Both the position numbers and the translations under genes were made by a program. Shown here one piece after another: positions 57,932-64,000 of a stretch of DNA of 64,000 bases. Origin of the DNA: Rhizophlyctis rosea. Its lineage: Eukaryota > Chytridiomycota > Chytridiomycetes > Rhizophlyctidales > Rhizophlyctidaceae. The notes below the pieces were generated by a model that was not told the DNA's origin, made no database searches, and was given only the letters and a program-made list of their open reading frames with translations. Where the stretch lies: positions 62,001 to 126,000 of the forward strand of contig JADGJC010000065.1 in NCBI GenBank assembly GCA_027596075.1. Direction: 5' to 3'. The number at the start of each line of letters is the position of its first letter. Position 1 is the first letter of the stretch.

Positions 57932-60900
57932 AGGGAAGGGATGGGTGTTTGGATGTATGATGATGATAGGACCTCTCGGTTGGGTTGTACCTACCTCTTC
58001 TTTTCTTCATGTAGTTTTCTTTTTTTGTTTTTTGCTTGTACGTAGTTCCGCTGTGGTCTTTAGTGAAGCTCTTCCTTCTTCAGTAATGCAGGTCAATACC
58101 CTGTACGTAGTACGACACCTCTAATTCTTGCGTTGTAAGATCAAATAGAAAAGCTGTTTTGTGATACATCATGCGCCATCGTGGTTGGATTCTGTTCTTT
58201 TTCGAGATATTTGTGTTTGTCCGCAGTTTCCACCCATAGGGGTCAGAGGTAATGCGGATGGTTGGTGAGGAGCTTGGGGCCTGCATTTGATCGTGTGGTT
58301 GAGAACGAGAACAACGGCATCCTCCAAAGCGTCTTAATGAATTTTTTGATCACCTTATCACACTTGCAGCCAAGCCCGGTGAAAGTTAAGGATTGAGTTC
58401 CGACCGCGATTTGAAAAGCGGCGAAAACAAACGATAGCAAACGACCACGAGCAGCAGCACGTCACTGAGCAAGATTCTGGACATGCCATCGCATCTCCAT
58501 CGTTACGATGCAATGCTATGGTTTCCGCTCAGACATTGGTCTAGCAGTTGATCAATCTACACAACATCTCTACAAACTTTCAGCCAATCAGCTGTCGGTG
58601 CAAATTTGGTCGGAACACGTTTTTGACCCCGCTCTCAGCAGCGCGGGTCATAGACATGCCTGAACACCCACATCCTTCCTTTTTGCTTAACCAGAAAGGA
58701 AGATAGGTACTGTCGTGCAAATGTCCTGCCTCACCAACATGACAACTTGTTGCCATATGCACAATGAAAAGGGTTCCAATCGCTACAAATACTGACATTC
58801 GGAAAAATTTTGCTTTCCAACATCTCCATCCCTCTTTGATCGACAAGTCTCTTTGTCAGGATTTCTTTTTTCGAGGCTCTTGCAAAATCGTATGCACCCG
58901 AAAAAGAAACGGGCTTTTCAACCAACACACAAGTTGGATCATCATTTGAGACAGAAGAGTCTGTTTTTGATTACATCGTACGACGCGCCGGTATCTGTTT
59001 TCTTTTCAAGCATTGGTGCCGGTGTCCACGCAGCATCATTCTTAGGGCTAGGTATCATGAAGTGGCAAGAGCTCGGGCCGGTGTTCAGTTGTTCTGTGCG
59101 TAACTTGCCATCATCTCTCCCCTTCCGTGTGATCCATTTTTGTTCATCGCATCCATAATTTGTGAGCAAAAAGGAATGCAGACAGTAGCTCGGAGGATTG
59201 GGCATGGACTCCACATGAAGACTGGCAGCACAGTCATGACAAAACATGGTATTTGGGAAACCCGCCTTTTTTTCGTGGGCAACATTTGCCCTCGGTTATC
59301 AAGCCCGAATTGTTGCAAGAGTTTTCCATCAGGAGCGCCTCCCGGCCAGTCCTTCCTCTAACTCAATGAACCTTCCAAATCCGCCTCATAGTTTGTTTCG
59401 AACTTCGAGACGCAGCACATTCGTCAAACATACCCTGCCCAAATTATAAGTCCTTCCCTTTTTCCTTTCTTCAAATGGGAAGAAGTTGCACCGTTGCACC
59501 CCGCTTTCATCCATTTGCCCGCATGGACCGCTGTCCTACATATGCATGACTAACGAACACGGCAAGAGTCTCCACACGGAGTCTTCTCATATCTTCAAAT
59601 CAGGCGACCAAGACATGCATAGATGGGAAGGTGATTGAGGCCACTTTTGAGAAAAACTTATTTTCCCGTGTGTGTCTTCCAATCGTGCCCTTCCCCAACA
59701 TGAACTCAGTCCCACTGCAGGCTGGGACTGAAAGTAGCTGAACCTGGCCTTCAGGACTCAAGCTCCTTACACACACAACAGTAAAACAGGAAAGCAAAAC
59801 AGCCGACTGTAAAGCTGGGAACAACATTCGAACATCGCTTCCCCAAAATTTGGGCCTGAACCCCTCACAACTGCGGCCCTCCCTTTTACCTCCACAGCAT
59901 CTCTGACCATTAAAGGTGCCATGTCACACATGACACTCCTCGTCTGTATCCCCTATTATGTTGGTGGGCAAGCCAAGCGGAATGTTTGGCCGGAAGAATG
60001 ATGTCCTCTCTCACCCGCTACAGATGGGTCAAAATACCCAGTTGCAAGATGCCACATCTCAACTACGTCGCGCATGGGGGGCACAATCCGAGATTGTGAG
60101 ATGGTGAGAATTCTCCGAGAAGATGGGGTGGTGGGCGAAGAGGGATGTGGAAGGAGTTTTGGAGAGTAGGTGTAACCGAGGCAGTCGTCAATGAGTACCG
60201 CTGAACACCCTACAATGGCATGGCACAAACAGCCAAAAAACCATTCAGTCAAAGCATACTATGCAAACACCAGAGAAGGTAGTGGCTCTCCTCTCTTGCA
60301 AGCATTTCGCTCATTTGTAGCGGCCTTCGAAACAACAAACCGCGTCGCTTGGTCTTATGCAAAGTATCAAATGGGGGGCATGATAAAAGGTTGATGAAAT
60401 TGCCCAGACAATACCTGACTTCGAGTCGAGTAGCATAAGGCAATCATGACCAGTGGTCGGATCTATAGACAATTCGTCACGACTGATGTCTTCCACCTTT
60501 AAGCCACTGCACACGGAGCTCTACCACCATATGACACCTGCCAGTGCAATGGCGACAAGAAAAACGAGGGGATGAATGCGGCATGAGTGCAGATTCATCC
60601 ATTGATGATCTACCCAACAAAGTCAGTGATGGCATAAGCTATCTTCCACAATACTTCAGAGAAGTCCAAGCCATTATTTCTTCTTACTTCTCGGCTGCCG
60701 TTGGCCTCCAGAGTCTAGTGCATGTATGACGTTCCCGGTACATCCATCTTCCCTCAAGAAAAGCTTGATGTCAAAGAAGCCCAGTAAGCCCGCAAGCACG
60801 GCAAAGCGAATGGTTCGTAAGATGTTCCATACTCAGCACTACAATTGGACCCATATACTGTTCTTTCTATCCTTTCGGTTGCATCGGCTTCATTTCACTG

Positions 60901-62394
60901 TGGGTTAGAACCAGTGTGTGGAGGACATGGAGAAAGCGCCAAGGTGCTCCGGGCCAGGGCGGTGCACTGATGGCAATGAAGACGTCTCACATCATCGCGG
61001 CACGTTACATTCCTTGAACTTATGTGCTTCTTCCTTTCGAGATCGTGCACTTGATAACCGGCCGTGAAGCGGGTGGAAGATTCGGCTGATGGGATTTGAC
61101 AATTAATGGAGCTTTCATACATCTGATGGGTTTGAGGGTTGGCATATATATAGAGGAGAAACTTGCTCCAGGCCCGGAGAAACCAACGCGGAATCGCACA
61201 GAATGAAAAGCATCTTTATGGATGCCTTTAGTCCTTCTATTCCGAACAGTGCGTCTCACGCCGACAAAGGGCATGTAGTGTCTCTCAGCGGGATTTTTGT
61301 TTTTGTGCAGGAGTGACCGCTCCAGCTTATGCAGCAGGAGATTGGAGAAAAGGAATAAAGTTACATTCAATGGCGACCAGCACGGACACTCATTCAAATG
61401 CTGCCCGGACATACCAACGCCCCTTGCTGCCCTCCTCTTCATGCACTATCCATCTCCAAACCTCCCACTTTGTTACTGCTCGAACTTGGTAAACCGACGG
61501 GTATACACGGATTCCGTAATCGAGACATCCGGCCCCCAACCATCAAACAGGTGCGGACGACTGCCATCTGCCCGCAGAACTTCCTTTTTGCGCTGCCATA
61601 TATTGCCCGCCCTCCACCACTTCAGAGCGATCCTTTTTTGAACATTGAAGCCATAGAGAAAAAAACATTCAAACCGCAAGACTGTGAGCTGTCGATATGC
61701 TCATACCAATGTGATCACTCACGTGCCCGCCATACTTCGCTACCTCATCGGAACCGCAGCGGGCATGCATCGACCACGCGGATTGGGACCCCGCTGCAAC
61801 TTGGGTCTGTGCTGGTATCTTCTGAACTGTATGTACTCAGTTGCATGAACTCGGAGTCTCAACATCAACACTGCCCGCAAACCAGTCTGGCTCGCAACAC
61901 CGTCTTGCCTTTATCCTCTCCCCAACACGATCCCCTCCTAATATCGACGTCATCTATGCGCCTTCCGAATAGGGATAATGAATGACAGAACTCACCCATT
62001 TCAAGACATCCATTGCCTATTTCGGATGTTTGGGTTTCCCAACCGACTGGACCTGGCACTCCCACGCCTCAATCTGGTCAGGTCATCCAGCCGCATCGGC
62101 TGATCACGGCAACAAACGATCGCTTGGATTCCTCCAATCCCTCAAGGAAACGGAAATCTTCCCCCACTTCCTCCCGCCTCCGAGCTGAGCAAAGCAATTT
62201 CTACCTAGGCATGGATATGCATCTCGCCAAGCAATTTCGTCGACCCCGGTCGCAGTCCGCCCTTTTCGACAATACTTGTGTATCGAGGGACAATTGCATA
62301 TATATTGCAGTGCGAATGCTCGGATCATATAACGGGGCAGACTTTCAAAAAAACACACCGAGCCTACTCCTACAATTCAGAGCACAGACGAAAT
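57932..62394. other. Long gene-poor region
   Basis: About 4.4 kb without a frame I can support. Open frames of 60-195 codons exist (for example 61398-61985) but have no motif, no splice partners and no conserved composition. No tRNA-like box A/B pairs or rRNA seen. Confidence 0.4.
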
Positions 62395-63264
62395 ATGATG
62401 TCGCGGGGCTGGACGATTGTGCTTTTGGCATTGCCAAGTGAGCATCATCAAATCGCCCGCCAAGTGTTCCGTACTCATTCTCCGAAGCAGGCTTAGTGCA
62501 AGATTGGATCGACACCGTATCTACCGACGGTTCTGTAAATTGCACTGCTAATCCTCGAGACAGCTACGCCAACTGTCAAGCATATTGCGTCAGTGTCGGG
62601 GCGAAGGCTTCTGATGCTATAGTATATGGATGCGCAGTAGCGCTGCCTCAATCTGCCAAGAATCGTGGAAGCGGAGACGATCACTCCGTCTGCGAGTACT
62701 CCATCACTCTAAATTCCAGTGGAGATTGCAGCAACGGCACCTGGTTTACACAATGGGCTTCGCATTGTCAGAGTTAGAGCCGCATTGTGGGAGAGTGACG
62801 TTGCGGGAATACAACATCTCCTACAATATGGTGATTTGAGGAATCTGAGTCTTTATCTCTTTGAATCCACCTTACAAAATCGCTGATTTGCACCCTTTCC
62901 CTCCTGTTAACAGAGTGAATGCACATCCCCAAATGCATGGTTTCCGAATGGTAAGTATCATGCCCATTACTCATACCTATCATCCCTACTCATTTTTTTC
63001 CCCACAGATGCGACCTGTCGAAAGTACTACCGCCAATGGCCAGCGCAGTGCAAAAGGCAGCCAAAATCCTTCATATGCTTCTTGCCCAACCTTTGGAGCG
63101 GCATGTCCTGTTTCGAATGTCCGGGTTTCCAAATCATAGCCCCTACCCGTCTCTCAGTCAGGGCAACCGCACCTTCATCAGCCGGGTGGCCGTTGGCGAC
63201 TTTGACTACGGTACAACTCACGGTTTTTGTATCTTTGGTGGCGGCAACCTTGTATGGGTGCTAG
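62395..63264 (+). CDS. Small secreted cysteine-rich protein with GPI-like tail
   Basis: Family not recognised. Four exons, 62395-62437, 62491-62743, 62916-62950 and 63008-63264, join in frame to 195 residues, each with GT and AG at its borders (donors GTGAGC, GTTTAC, GTAAGT). The first exon codes a signal peptide (MMSRGWTIVLLALPS). The body holds regularly spaced Cys: VNCTAN, ANCQAYC, YGC, SVCEY, then an EGF-like GDCSNGTCECTSP, ATCRKYYRQWPAQC, FICF and SCFECPG. The last 35 residues are an Ala/Ser spacer and a hydrophobic tail (LTVFVSLVAATLYGC), as in proteins destined for a GPI anchor. The third exon's acceptor is the least certain; an unspliced reading stops at 62777 after HCQS and would lose the tail. 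Likely a cell-surface or secreted factor. Confidence 0.62.
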
Positions 63265-64000
63265 GCAGTGGGCTTCAACCCCTTCCGTTCATTTGTGATA
63301 CGCTTTTGTAAGCTTCATCTTTTGTGTCCGTTGTTTCTTTTTCACTATTATTTAGATGTGCCCTTTGTGATAGCTATTGTCGAATAAACAAATCTTTTCT
63401 ATCGTGTTTTGTCGCGCTTGTTGCGATCTCATCCATCCATAGACATAGTTGGTTGTGCTCATCATGAGAGCTTATAATGTTGAATGACCAACCACGCCAT
63501 ACTGGCGACTCCTCAATGCCAATAACATTGCTCCAACTGTCCCATGCTGACGCTGAGTTTAGCATCATAGTTTATCTTCCCGCTGATCTGGGGACTTGAG
63601 AAGTTTGAAAGCATGCAGCGCCAAAGTCCCCGGATACTCGACTTTTCGGCATCGTCCTCAACCATTATTTTGCCCGTCGTTCTGTGGTATACTCGGAAGG
63701 TACACCATTCAAATTTGATTTGAAGTCAGCGCACTTCTCCTATACTCACTGAAGTACAGTTCATCGTGAATGAGGAATCCACTTATTCACAACTTCACGA
63801 GCAATGCAAGCAGCAGCCCTCCAAGTCCCAGCTCATGGTGGCACAGAGAGAATTTTCAAGCCACAAGCCACGTTCATTTGATTGTATCACGATAGATATC
63901 TATACAGTTTGTAACACTTGGCGCTTGTGTTTTTGTGTGCCCCACCATGCAAACTTCGCCCAGATGGAGCTGTAAACCCCCAGATGGGTGCTGCAGAATG
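63265..64000. other. End of window, nothing seen
   Basis: No supported gene between the cysteine-rich gene and the window edge. A short open frame at 63766-63975 has no motif. Confidence 0.4.

Noticed and set aside
61398..61985. 195-codon open frame in the gene-poor region
   Set aside because: His/Pro/Ser-rich with no motif and no coding-like neighbours; also overlaps another open frame of similar quality.

Overview
This window is eukaryotic nuclear DNA, most likely from a flagellated (zoosporic, chytrid-type) fungus. Genes are broken by short GT-AG introns, several with good branch points (for example TACTAAC ahead of the acceptor at 55010), intergenic distances are short, and housekeeping proteins such as eL24, Sec62, MRG15/Eaf3, Rrp46, TFIIF-beta and an Ups1/PRELI protein look fungal. 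A PIH1D3/DNAAF6-like dynein-arm assembly factor (31444-32159) argues for motile flagella, which Dikarya lack. This assignment is an inference from gene content; no marker gene for taxonomy is present.

Layout. 0-12 kb: an inositol-polyphosphate 5-phosphatase, a TIR-like plus TPR protein, a decayed fragment of an FAD oxidase, an intron-containing DUF262/DUF1524 (GmrSD-like) nuclease homologue, and the intact secreted FAD-linked oxidase, all on the minus strand. 12-27 kb: an unknown multi-pass membrane protein with a 13-bp frameshifting duplication, a small acidic protein, a severin, MRG15/Eaf3, ribosomal protein eL24 (with an apparent 7-nt internal exon), an Ups1-like lipid transfer protein and an aldo-keto reductase. 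27-30 kb is gene-poor. 30-35 kb: TFIIF beta, the PIH1D3-like factor, exosome subunit Rrp46 and a small unknown protein.

35-50 kb is the accessory core: a plus-strand gene carrying the family's F-box-like head followed by a different alpha-helical tail, then a tandem minus-strand array of four F-box-like/ankyrin genes (two complete, two broken) with an extra ankyrin relic between them. 50-58 kb: Sec62 (an intron directly after the ATG), pICln, mitoribosomal bL21m and an F-box/beta-propeller-like protein. 58-62.4 kb appears empty. At 62.4-63.3 kb lies a four-exon gene for a small secreted cysteine-rich protein with a GPI-like tail.

The housekeeping genes sit in divergent or convergent pairs with short gaps and show no shared pathway. 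The parts most likely to be lineage-specific are the ankyrin array, the TIR-TPR and DUF262/DUF1524 neighbours, and the secreted cysteine-rich protein. Three stretches (27443-27467, 47521-47620 with an N gap, and 57838-57931) look like assembly artefacts. Exon boundaries were worked out by hand from splice motifs and family conservation; those given to the base satisfy the reading frame across the whole gene, the others are approximate.
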